Below, one piece after another: positions 1-7,811 of a stretch of 55,128 nucleotides of DNA. Source of the stretch: Stieleria tagensis (lineage in GTDB: Bacteria; Planctomycetota; Planctomycetia; Pirellulales; Pirellulaceae); contig NZ_JAMYFE010000083.1 in assembly GCF_024129865.1 (NCBI RefSeq), positions 1-55,128 of the forward strand. The letters are read 5' to 3'. Both the position numbers and the translations under genes were made by a program. Position 1 is the first letter of the stretch; each line of letters opens with the position of its first letter. The notes under the pieces are model-generated. The model did not search any database, was not told the origin of the DNA, and worked only from the letters and a program-made list of their open reading frames with translations.

Positions 1-2
1 GC

Positions 3-986
3 AAGGTCTGGATCGAAGAATCGCTCGAGCATTTCGCGGCCTGCTTTGGCATCGATCTACTGTGCTATGCGATCCTGTCGAACCACTACCACCTGATCCT
101 CCGTTCGCGGCCGGATGTTGTCGCCAGCTGGGATGACAGCGAAGTCGCACGCCGCTGGCTATTAATCTGTCCCCTGCGCAAGATCGATGGCAAGCCCGCT
201 GTACCGACCGAGCCCGAATTGAATTCGATTCGCAACTGCCCGGTGAAATTGGCAGAGGCCCGGCAGCGGCTGAGCAACATCTCTTGGTGGATGCGGTTGC
301 TGAATCAACGCATTGCACAGCGGGCGAACCGCGAAGAAGAGGAGATGGGTCGATTTTGGCAGGACCGTTTTCGTGCGATCCGAATCATTGATGAAGAATC
401 TCTGATGGCCTGCGCGGCCTATGTGGATTTGAATCCGATCCGCGCCGGACTGGCCGAAACCATCGAAGCCAGCGATCACACCTCGGTGCAACGTCGCATC
501 GAAACGCGCCAGCAACTCGCGGCAGCGTCGCAGGACACAGGCGTTGAAACGAATTCAACATCACGCCAACCCGACTCAACGATTTCACCCCTCACTCCTG
601 AGCAACGGCGGGACAGAATCCTTGCTCAGCTCACAATTGACGAAGCCCAAGATCCAACCGGTCCGGTCGCTAGTCAAACGTCATTTCGCTGTAGCGACAA
701 AGGATTTTTGTCGATCAGCACCGAGGCCTACTTCGAACTACTCGATTGGACAGCACGTCAGTTCCGCCCCGACAAACCCGGATCGACGCCAGCGGACGCA
801 CCACCGGTGTTGAAACGGTTGGGGTTGGAAAAACCGGCGTGGCTAGCGCTGGTCGCCAGCTTTGAAGAGTTGTTCTGTCATCTCGCCGGCCGCTGCGATC
901 GCATCGACGTCGAGCGAAGTTATCGCACTGGGCGTCGTTTCCAAGTACGTCCCATCGCACGCGATTTACTCACTTCGGCGGCATAG
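3..986 (+). CDS. IS200-like (REP-associated type) transposase, 5'-truncated by window start
   Basis: The reading frame is open from the first bases of the window to a TAG at 984-986, so the N-terminus lies outside. The first visible part contains LSNHYHLILR, an HUH motif (H-Y-H) as in the single-strand transposase fold of IS200/REP-associated tyrosine transposases. Further on is AAYVDLNPIRAGL, a strongly conserved block of this family near the catalytic helix. The C-terminal 150 residues are polar and not recognised. REP-associated transposases are usually single-copy, domesticated enzymes that cut short palindromes; a candidate palindrome lies downstream at 1269-1281. The family call is firm. 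Whether the protein is active cannot be judged without its N-terminus. Confidence 0.8.
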   Translation, partial: KVWIEESLEHFAACFGIDLLCYAILSNHYHLILRSRPDVVASWDDSEVARRWLLICPLRKIDGKPAVPTEPELNSIRNCPVKLAEARQRLSNISWWMRLLNQRIAQRANREEEEMGRFWQDRFRAIRIIDEESLMACAAYVDLNPIRAGLAETIEASDHTSVQRRIETRQQLAAASQDTGVETNSTSRQPDSTISPLTPEQRRDRILAQLTIDEAQDPTGPVASQTSFRCSDKGFLSISTEAYFELLDWTARQFRPDKPGSTPADAPPVLKRLGLEKPAWLALVASFEELFCHLAGRCDRIDVERSYRTGRRFQVRPIARDLLTSAA

Positions 987-1293
987 CCGGCGTGACCTTC
1001 TTTGGTCAAAAAATCTCGACCTGCCAAACGCCATACCAAACCGGTTACAGCATCGGTGCGTGCTGAGCGTGGAGATTTTGAAGTTGCGCTGTTATCGAGA
1101 CCCGACGCGTTTGCAAAACCAATGGCCTCTGGAAAAAGTGCAGCTCAAAATCATTGATGAATGACCGGATCTGCTGGACGCTGCCGATCGAAATCAGATG
1201 AAAATTCCTCCGCAATCGCGTCGGTCGTCAAAAAATTACGCCGAGGGGAACGACTGCCACTTGTAATTGGGCTCTGTCCCCGGTCTTTAATCG
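987..1293. other. Intergenic stretch without recognised gene
   Basis: About 300 bases lie between the transposase stop and the stop of the convergent kinase gene. Short open frames exist on both strands, but none resembles a known protein. The one structured element seen is the GGGCTCTGTCCCC palindrome at 1269-1281. Confidence 0.6.
1269..1281. repeat. REP-like short palindrome (copy 1)
   Basis: The sequence GGGCTCTGTCCCC can form a small hairpin with GGG(G) and CCC(C) arms. A closely related palindrome, inverted in orientation, is at 13938-13956 (GGGGACACAGCCCC core). Its place just downstream of an IS200-like transposase suggests a REP-type element; this is inference from two copies only. 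Confidence 0.4.
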
Positions 1294-3060
1294 TTAGCGA
1301 ATTTGGGCGTTTTCGATTTCGTCGAGTGCGAGAGACGCGGCGGCGATGCTGCCGCCAGAGAGCTTCATTCGCCATGATTCCCGTGATCCGTCGTCCGATT
1401 TCAAGGCTCGCCAGTACAGCCAAGCGGAAACAATCAGTCCGAGCACCCCCACGACCAGCGACACAACCAACGAATTGGGGTGCATCACCGCATCAAAACC
1501 GATCGCAACGCAAACGGGAATCCACATCAACCACCATGGAAATCCAATGCCCGGACCGACGCCCAGATAGACGGATTGCAGGTGACCGAGATTGTCACGG
1601 ATTTCGTCAACGGGTTTCGAGTAATCGATTCGTTTGATTCGCGTGCAGATGGCCGCAGCGGAACCGATCAAGAAGATGCCATAAACATGTAGAATCACTC
1701 CGCTGATTAGACGATGCGGAACGTGTGTGTTTCTTGCCCAGCATTGAGCGCCAAGAATAATGATCGCGATCCCGATCAAGATCTGGACAATCTGTTTGTG
1801 AAAAAGTGGTTGCAATGACACTTTGACGCGATCCAATAGTTCCCGGCGTGTAATCAGCAACCGTCCGGCCAACTCCTGTTGTGCAACTGACGCCGCGCTC
1901 GCCTGCTGCGTTGCGTCAGCGGCCGCGCCCGTGACAAGTGTCTCGGCGTATGCGGGATTGTTGGTCGATGCGATCGACTGCACGTCCGATTTAATTTGGC
2001 TTGCCTGTTGATAGCGCCGCAGCGGTTCTTTTTCGAGCGTCCTGAGAACAACGTCATCCAGCCGGACATCGATTTCGACTTTCGACGATGGCGCTGCAAA
2101 TCGCCCGATGGGCAGCTCTCCCGTCAGCATCTCATAGATCACGACTCCCAGCGAATAGATGTCGGCTCGATGATCGACGTTATGGGTGCCTTCCAATTGT
2201 TCCGGCGCCATATACCGCGGCGTCCCCATGACTTGGTGTGTCGCGGTCAGCAAATCCTGCTGACTCTCGTTGCCAAGGATCCGTGAGAGTCCGAAGTCCG
2301 CGATTTTTACGCAGCCGTCAACGGACAACAGGATGTTCTCGGGTTTGATGTCGCGATGGACAACGCCTTTGTCATGAGCGTATTGCAACGCGTCGCAGAG
2401 AGAGGGCACGATCGCGAGTGCATGTTCGGGTGCCAGTCCGCCGCTCTTCACAATGTCTCGTAGAGTCGAACCTTCAATGTATTCCATCAGAAAATAGTAC
2501 GTGTCGGCAACGTTGCCGAATTCGTACAGGGCGACGATATTTGGATGATTCAGTTTCGCTAACGTGCGAGCTTCACGCGTGAACCGTAACGCGAACTTGA
2601 CATCATGACCGAATTCCTCTGGTAGAATCTTAATTGCAACGACGCGGTCGAGACCTTCCTGGCGAGCCTTGTAGACCGCGCCCATTCCCCCCGCCCCAAT
2701 CAGTTCAATGATTTGAAGCGATGGCAATAACTCGGCCAGTCGCTCGATACTCGGCGGAATAAATGTACCTGCTGGCTTGCCGCCCACGTCAAAGGCGTCG
2801 TGAATGGCTTCGGCGTCATCGGGGAAACGGTCCAGGTATTCCTGCTTGGCTGGCGTTTCCCCCCGTCGTCGTCGATAATCGACGTCAAGAACGACCAGTT
2901 CAGCTAACAATGCATCACGCTGAAAATTCTCGTCTTCACCGGCGATCACCGATTCAATCGAAGGTGCCCCACTTGTCTGCCATTTTTGCTCAAAATCGGC
3001 GCACAGATCATCGATCCGCTCCAGAGTCTCGATCGCTAGTTTCTTTTGGCGAATGCTCAT
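1294..3060 (-). CDS. Membrane-anchored Ser/Thr protein kinase
   Basis: A Hanks-type kinase of 588 residues, probably in the inner membrane. After a planctomycete-type leader region of about 110 residues come the glycine loop GAGGMGAVY (about 122-130), the catalytic lysine VAIKIL (K144), the HRDIKPEN loop (D237), DFG (255-257) and GTPRYMAPEQ. The C-terminal third has about four hydrophobic segments (from ILIGIAIIILG to SLVVSLVVGVLG) in place of PASTA or TPR repeats. I chose ATG 3060 (MSIRQKK); another ATG in frame lies at 3069. The start sits inside the end of the ECF sigma gene (about 53-nt overlap), which suggests translational coupling and a shared signalling task. Kinases next to ECF-type sigma factors are common in planctomycetes; the substrate is unknown. 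Confidence 0.9.
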   Translation of the reverse strand: MSIRQKKLAIETLERIDDLCADFEQKWQTSGAPSIESVIAGEDENFQRDALLAELVVLDVDYRRRRGETPAKQEYLDRFPDDAEAIHDAFDVGGKPAGTFIPPSIERLAELLPSLQIIELIGAGGMGAVYKARQEGLDRVVAIKILPEEFGHDVKFALRFTREARTLAKLNHPNIVALYEFGNVADTYYFLMEYIEGSTLRDIVKSGGLAPEHALAIVPSLCDALQYAHDKGVVHRDIKPENILLSVDGCVKIADFGLSRILGNESQQDLLTATHQVMGTPRYMAPEQLEGTHNVDHRADIYSLGVVIYEMLTGELPIGRFAAPSSKVEIDVRLDDVVLRTLEKEPLRRYQQASQIKSDVQSIASTNNPAYAETLVTGAAADATQQASAASVAQQELAGRLLITRRELLDRVKVSLQPLFHKQIVQILIGIAIIILGAQCWARNTHVPHRLISGVILHVYGIFLIGSAAAICTRIKRIDYSKPVDEIRDNLGHLQSVYLGVGPGIGFPWWLMWIPVCVAIGFDAVMHPNSLVVSLVVGVLGLIVSAWLYWRALKSDDGSRESWRMKLSGGSIAAASLALDEIENAQIR

Positions 3061-3658
3061 TGTCTTCAAACAACTCCTGCTGACATTTTTCTCGAATCAG
3101 GTGCAAACGACGTTCAATCGTCCGCTCAGAGCAGCCAAAACGCCCGGCAAGTTCCGCGTTTGAATACCCCTCCAACTTAGCAACCGCTAAATCTCGGAGC
3201 TGTCCGACACCTAAATGAGAAAAAATTTGTTCGACCGACTCTTGCATCATCATCACCATCTCAGGTGATGGCTCGTCGCCGAGCGCTTCGATGAGATTGT
3301 CATCATCGTCCGTTTGGTTCAACGAGAGCACTTTGACGTTTCCACCACGTCGTTGCCGCTGGTCATGCCTTCGCTTGTCAACGATCTTTCTAGCCGACAT
3401 CCGCAGCAACATCCGCCAAAGATCACTTCGATCCGACAAATCCGGAAACCGCCCACCTTCGGCTGCGTTGTAAAAACTGTCGAAAACACTTAGCACGATA
3501 TCTTCCTCGTCCGAGACGGCTCGGTTCTGCCCATACAAGCGGGCTCGAACCGAACGCACGAGTCGATCGAAGTAGTGCTGCCAAATGCGATTCGCGGCAT
3601 TCGAATCACCCGCCTTCACTAAGTCAATCCAGTGGCTGACATTTGTGTTTTTCGACAT
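3008..3658 (-). CDS. ECF-type RNA polymerase sigma factor
   Basis: A 216-residue sigma-70-like protein of the ECF type. The N-terminal half (WIDLVKAGDSNAANRIWQHY onward, with a DEEDIVLSVFDSFY stretch and a DLWRMLLRMSARKIVDKRR helix) matches region 2, which binds the -10 element. The C-terminal part has a helix-turn-helix, YSNAELAGRFGCSERTIERR, as in region 4. The start was placed at ATG 3658 (MSKNTNVSHW) rather than an upstream in-frame ATG at 3703, because homology-like sequence begins there. No anti-sigma gene is adjacent; instead the gene overlaps the downstream kinase by about 53 nt, so regulation by phosphorylation is a reasonable guess but is not shown. Confidence 0.9.
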   Translation of the reverse strand: MSKNTNVSHWIDLVKAGDSNAANRIWQHYFDRLVRSVRARLYGQNRAVSDEEDIVLSVFDSFYNAAEGGRFPDLSDRSDLWRMLLRMSARKIVDKRRHDQRQRRGGNVKVLSLNQTDDDDNLIEALGDEPSPEMVMMMQESVEQIFSHLGVGQLRDLAVAKLEGYSNAELAGRFGCSERTIERRLHLIREKCQQELFEDNEHSPKETSDRDSGADR

Positions 3659-3789
3659 GCGGCAAGACCGAGAGATGCAAAACGGAAAGGCAACAGAATT
3701 CACACACGCAATCGTACCACCTCCAGCATGGGCATCGAAATCAGATGCCGATGGTCTGGATACCGTCCCCGAGCAATGGAATCGCCGTG

Positions 3790-5082
3790 TTATTCCTCGA
3801 TGCGATAGATGGCGTCTGCAGTTCGCATGATCAATGCGTTGCCATCAACGGCTGCTGAGGCAAGTGTTCGTTCGCCGAGATCGTTTTCCGCCAAGACGTT
3901 GTATTCGCGACCGGTGGCGATGACTGTCGTAACACCTGATTCATTCGTGTAGTAAATCTTGTTGTCAACCAAAACAGGCGATGCAGAGAAACCGCCGCCC
4001 ACGCGTTTCGTATAGATAACGTCGCCGGTCTGTGCGTCCACGCAAATCGCGATTCCACCGTCACTGATCGAGTAGATCAGTCCTTCGTGAGCGAGCATCG
4101 ACGCGGTGTGGGGAACATTTCTCTTGATCGACCATTTCAAATGAGTCTCAGTGACATCACCGCTGCCCGTGGGGTCGATCGCCAGCATGCTAGGGGTATC
4201 GTAACTGGTTGAAAGAAAAACCAGCCCTTGGTGATAGATCGGTTTGGGGATGACCGAGTATCCCGAGTAGAGCAACTGCCAGATGACATTTCCGTTGGAC
4301 GGATCAATCGCCAAGACACTATCGCTGCCTGGTGCGATGACTTGTTTCTGGCCATCGACGATGATCAACGAGGGCGTGCAGAAAGAAAACTTTTTCTTCG
4401 CATCGTTCGGGCGTTCCACTTCCCACGCTACTTTGCCCGTCTCTGCATCCAAGGCGACCACTTTGGGATCACTCGCACCATCACATGTAAAAATCAACTT
4501 GCCATCGACCAAGATCGGCGAGCCACCGTTGCCGTGGACGGGTTTAAAAAACAGATCGCGGTTCTGCCAAATGAGATTTCCATCGAGATCAACGCATGCA
4601 GTTCCTTGATACCCAAAATGGACAAACACACGATCACCGTCAACAATGGGCGTCGGGCTCGCATGCGAATTCTTCTTATGAATCTTGTGGCTCTTCTCGG
4701 CCGTTTGCTCCATCAACGGCACAGACTTTAAAAGATCACCGTTCTTTGCATCCAAGATGATCAATGTCAACGCGTACTCAGTCGCTTTGGCATCCGCTTC
4801 TTGGTTTTGGGGAACCGCCGCCGTGACGTATATCCGGCCATCGGCAATGACTGGAGAGGACCAGCCTTGACCCGCGAGTGGCGTTCGAAATGCAATGTTC
4901 TTATCACTCGACCATTCCGTGGGCACGTTTGAATCTGCGTTTGCGATCCCGTTTGCCGACGGACCTCGAAAAACAGGCCAAGAGTCGACCGCGTCAGACG
5001 ATGTCGAAAAACAGAGAATGCCGATGGATGTCGATATCGCAAAAAGGCAACGGGAAAGGCCGCCTAGTGTTGAAGTGATCAT
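3790..5082 (-). CDS. Secreted PQQ-type beta-propeller protein (BamB-like)
   Basis: A 430-residue exported protein made of repeated propeller blades. Visible repeats have the PQQ/BamB pattern of a two-strand motif ending in G.V.W or a similar sequence: LDAKNGDLL, VDLDGNLIWQN, LDAETGKVAWEV, IDPSNGNVIWQL, VDAQTGDVIYTK. The WPVFRGPSANGIA segment after the signal sequence is typical of planctomycete proteins of this group. The start is ATG 5082, which gives a hydrophobic signal peptide (about 30 residues); longer in-frame starts add a non-signal leader. These proteins may be scaffolds or dehydrogenase-like; no quinone-binding residues could be confirmed. It is divergent from the sialidase-like gene at 5302. 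Confidence 0.85.
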   Translation of the reverse strand: MITSTLGGLSRCLFAISTSIGILCFSTSSDAVDSWPVFRGPSANGIANADSNVPTEWSSDKNIAFRTPLAGQGWSSPVIADGRIYVTAAVPQNQEADAKATEYALTLIILDAKNGDLLKSVPLMEQTAEKSHKIHKKNSHASPTPIVDGDRVFVHFGYQGTACVDLDGNLIWQNRDLFFKPVHGNGGSPILVDGKLIFTCDGASDPKVVALDAETGKVAWEVERPNDAKKKFSFCTPSLIIVDGQKQVIAPGSDSVLAIDPSNGNVIWQLLYSGYSVIPKPIYHQGLVFLSTSYDTPSMLAIDPTGSGDVTETHLKWSIKRNVPHTASMLAHEGLIYSISDGGIAICVDAQTGDVIYTKRVGGGFSASPVLVDNKIYYTNESGVTTVIATGREYNVLAENDLGERTLASAAVDGNALIMRTADAIYRIEE

Positions 5083-5301
5083 GAGGGGGTTGAACGCAAA
5101 CGTTGATGGGAGTGTTGGATACGAGGATGCCGAACATTCTATGATAACCGAAGTCCGCCAAAGTAGAATCGCCGCATCCAATGATCACCGTCGCCACATC
5201 CGCTACCCGGTTCGCGTCATACTACTGCTTCGATGATGTCCGGTCGCACAGGTGCGTTCAGAAAAATGATGCAGATGCCCGCTAAAACAGACGAGCTTGC
5301 G
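5083..5301. other. Divergent intergenic region
   Basis: These 219 bases separate two divergent genes for exported proteins and should hold both promoters. I see no clear -35/-10 pair, operator or RNA structure. Confidence 0.4.
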
Positions 5302-6597
5302 ATGAGTAAACAAACCAATCAGAACACGACCGCTTCAATGACGCGGCGGCAGCTGCTAATTGCGTCTGTGGCAACCGGCGGGATGCTGTTGCCAGGCACC
5401 GCGAACACTTGGGCAGATGAAACGGATTCACTCTCAACCGATCATTTCTGGTATCGGTTGGCTCCCGATGGCCCCTACATTGATTCGCAACGCGACAACA
5501 AGGCATTCGGTTTCGGCCTGGACAAAGTGTATCTGTCCCACGACAACGGCCAGACGTGGCCGCACCACGCTGATTTCCCCAATGCGAAAAACATCACGTT
5601 CAGTTGCATCTTGAAGAATGGAAACATTCTTTTCGCGACACGGACGCGACTGTATCTAAGCACCGACAATCTAGGCAGCTTCAAGCAGGTGATTGTCAAA
5701 AACACCGACGGCAGCGACTACCTTCCGCATCGGCAACTCGATCCCGAAAAACCCGGCTGGTACTTTCATCCACTCGATGGCGTCCACACCTGGGAAGTTA
5801 ACGGATCGGAGATGCTGGTGTGGGGAAATTATTGCAACGTCTTGGGCGGTGCGGTTCCGGTCAACATTTACTATTCGACCGATCAAGGACAGACCGTCAA
5901 AATTGCGTACTCGTTTGGTCAGAACCCTGAATTCCAACAACCAGGCGGCACGCCACGCGATCTGCTGGGCAACCCCAACAATCCGGTCGTGTGCCGGCAC
6001 ATCCACTGTGTCGCATTCAACTCCGCCGAGAACGCTTTTTACGCATGCACCGGTGACCACGATCGCACCGCCGCCGACGGCAGTAACAAACAAGAATGCC
6101 ATTGGCTTCGAGGCACGTATGACGCCGCGGATGATTCATGGGATTGGACGGTTCTCGTATCGGTGAATTCAAACTCACGTTTCAAGTCAGGCGGCATCAA
6201 CTTTGTCGATGGGAAACTTTACTGGGCGTCCGATGCCAATGGAAAGAACGGGGAAATGCCACACGATCGCGGCATTTTCCGCTGCGAACCGGCCGATCTG
6301 ACGGACCAGACAAAACACGAACTGCTATTCAATCCGCTGTTCGAATCGGCCAACATGATCATCGAAGATGGCGTAATCTTATCGGCACACTACGCACCCG
6401 CGTCGCCCTATGCGACAGGCATCATTTTCTCGCCGGACATGGGCGAGACCTGGGCACAATACGATTTGAAAGAGTTCGGCCAACGCAGCGGGATTCGTTT
6501 TCAAAAAAAGAACAGCGACGGCTGGTTTCGCGTTGATCTACGCAAAGGATGGATCGAGCGCGGCGAAGTTCTATTCATCAAGCCGAAGTCCAGTTAG
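5302..6597 (+). CDS. Exported BNR/sialidase-like beta-propeller protein (Tat signal)
   Basis: A 431-residue protein with a twin-arginine signal, TRRQLLIASVATGGMLLPG, ending near NTWA. The mature part carries Asp-box-like BNR signatures, SHDNGQTW, STDQGQTV and SPDMGETW, as found in sialidases and exo-type glycosidases of the six-bladed propeller fold. The Arg triad of true sialidases could not be assigned, so the substrate is open; many planctomycete BNR proteins act on marine glycans, or are not enzymes at all. The start is ATG 5302 (MSKQTNQ); longer in-frame starts exist back to 5233. The gene is followed by the squalene-cyclase-like gene after 68 bases on the same strand. Confidence 0.75.
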   Translation: MSKQTNQNTTASMTRRQLLIASVATGGMLLPGTANTWADETDSLSTDHFWYRLAPDGPYIDSQRDNKAFGFGLDKVYLSHDNGQTWPHHADFPNAKNITFSCILKNGNILFATRTRLYLSTDNLGSFKQVIVKNTDGSDYLPHRQLDPEKPGWYFHPLDGVHTWEVNGSEMLVWGNYCNVLGGAVPVNIYYSTDQGQTVKIAYSFGQNPEFQQPGGTPRDLLGNPNNPVVCRHIHCVAFNSAENAFYACTGDHDRTAADGSNKQECHWLRGTYDAADDSWDWTVLVSVNSNSRFKSGGINFVDGKLYWASDANGKNGEMPHDRGIFRCEPADLTDQTKHELLFNPLFESANMIIEDGVILSAHYAPASPYATGIIFSPDMGETWAQYDLKEFGQRSGIRFQKKNSDGWFRVDLRKGWIERGEVLFIKPKSS

Positions 6598-6610
6598 ACG
6601 TTCTGGCGTC

Positions 6611-6616
6611 TATAAT
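6611..6616 (+). promoter_or_regulatory. Possible -10 box upstream of the squalene-cyclase-like gene
   Basis: TATAAT stands 50 bases before ATG 6666. No good -35 hexamer is found at 16-18 bases upstream, so this is a weak candidate. Confidence 0.25.
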
Positions 6617-6665
6617 CGGGGCTCAACCATCGATGACTTCCAACCGCATCCGCTTTTAAGACGTC

Positions 6666-7775
6666 ATGAAAACCAAACTGACCAGGCAATTTGCCGTTCT
6701 GATGATCGTGACAACTGCGTTCGGCTGGTCGCCGAAAGCGAGCGGCCAGGATGAGATCATCACCTTTGAGTCTGTTCCGTCAGAACGCGAATCGATCAGT
6801 GGCGAGGAACCGCTGGCCGCAGAGTTTTCGGCGAAGCAGGCAGCGATCTATCTCGACCGATCTTCGCTGACGTGGCAGAAAGAAAAGAAGTGTGTGACTT
6901 GCCACACCAACATGCCGTACATGTTTGCGCGTCCTGCACTGGCATCGGTGCAAAAAGATTCGGGCGAAGTGCGCGAATTCTTTGAACAATACCGAACGGT
7001 ACGCTGGAAAACCAAGGGGCCAAAAGAAAACCAAGGTTTCTGGCCGATCGTCGTTGGGGCCGGGCTGACATTCAACGACATGCAGACCACAGGGGAACTG
7101 AGCCCAGTGACTCGCGATGTCTTGGACATGTTGTGGACGGTGCAGCGGGCCGACGGCGGATGGAAGTGGCCGCACTGTGATTATGCCCCGATGGAGATTG
7201 ATGATCACTACGGCGTCACATTGGCGGCGCTGGCCGTTGGAGTTGCGCCGGGGGGATACTCCGAAACGGCCGTCGCCAAAAGAGGGCTGGCCAACTTGCG
7301 TGTATATTTGAAAAACAACCCGCCCAAATCGCTGCACCACCGAGCAATGATCGCTTGGTGTTCGAAACGCATCGCTGGTATTGAAACCGAGGACGATCGG
7401 GCAACGACACTTCAGGAACTGTTGGCGATTCAACTGGCTGATGGCGGTTGGTCAACCGCCGGATTCTTGACTGACTGGAAGGGATTGGAGCGTGATGATG
7501 GCGAACCTCTGGACACGCAAACAAGCGACGCATACGGCACGGGATTGGTCATCGTGATCAGCCGAGAGTTGGGCGTGCCGGCAAGCGATCCGCGTTTGCA
7601 AAAAGGCATCCAGTGGTTGCTCGCCAACCAACGCGAAAGTGGCAAATGGTTCACTCGTTCACCCGTCAATGACGCAGGAAATCTGATTTCCAACACAGGG
7701 AGTGCATTCGCCGTCCTCGCACTGCAAAGCTGTGGAGAGCTCCCTGGCTGGCCATTTGATTCGTCTGAGAACTGA
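6666..7775 (+). CDS. Secreted squalene-cyclase/prenyltransferase-repeat protein with a CxxCH haem motif
   Basis: A 369-residue protein with an N-terminal signal peptide (to about SGQ). Near residue 78 is CVTCHTNMPYMF, a c-type haem attachment motif CxxCH. The rest has alpha/alpha-barrel repeats with three QW motifs (QRADGGW, QLADGGW, QRESGKW) typical of the terpenoid cyclase/squalene oxidase repeat superfamily. The sequence MEIDDHYGV sits where hopene cyclases carry DxDD, but the first acid is Glu, so cyclase activity is doubtful. Known planctomycete proteins of this type are exported and of unknown function. It is co-directional with the BNR protein and convergent with the SGNH gene. Confidence 0.75.
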   Translation: MKTKLTRQFAVLMIVTTAFGWSPKASGQDEIITFESVPSERESISGEEPLAAEFSAKQAAIYLDRSSLTWQKEKKCVTCHTNMPYMFARPALASVQKDSGEVREFFEQYRTVRWKTKGPKENQGFWPIVVGAGLTFNDMQTTGELSPVTRDVLDMLWTVQRADGGWKWPHCDYAPMEIDDHYGVTLAALAVGVAPGGYSETAVAKRGLANLRVYLKNNPPKSLHHRAMIAWCSKRIAGIETEDDRATTLQELLAIQLADGGWSTAGFLTDWKGLERDDGEPLDTQTSDAYGTGLVIVISRELGVPASDPRLQKGIQWLLANQRESGKWFTRSPVNDAGNLISNTGSAFAVLALQSCGELPGWPFDSSEN

Positions 7776-7811
7776 TTTCGTCAGAGCCCAAGAAAGCTGG
7801 GAAGACCGTCT

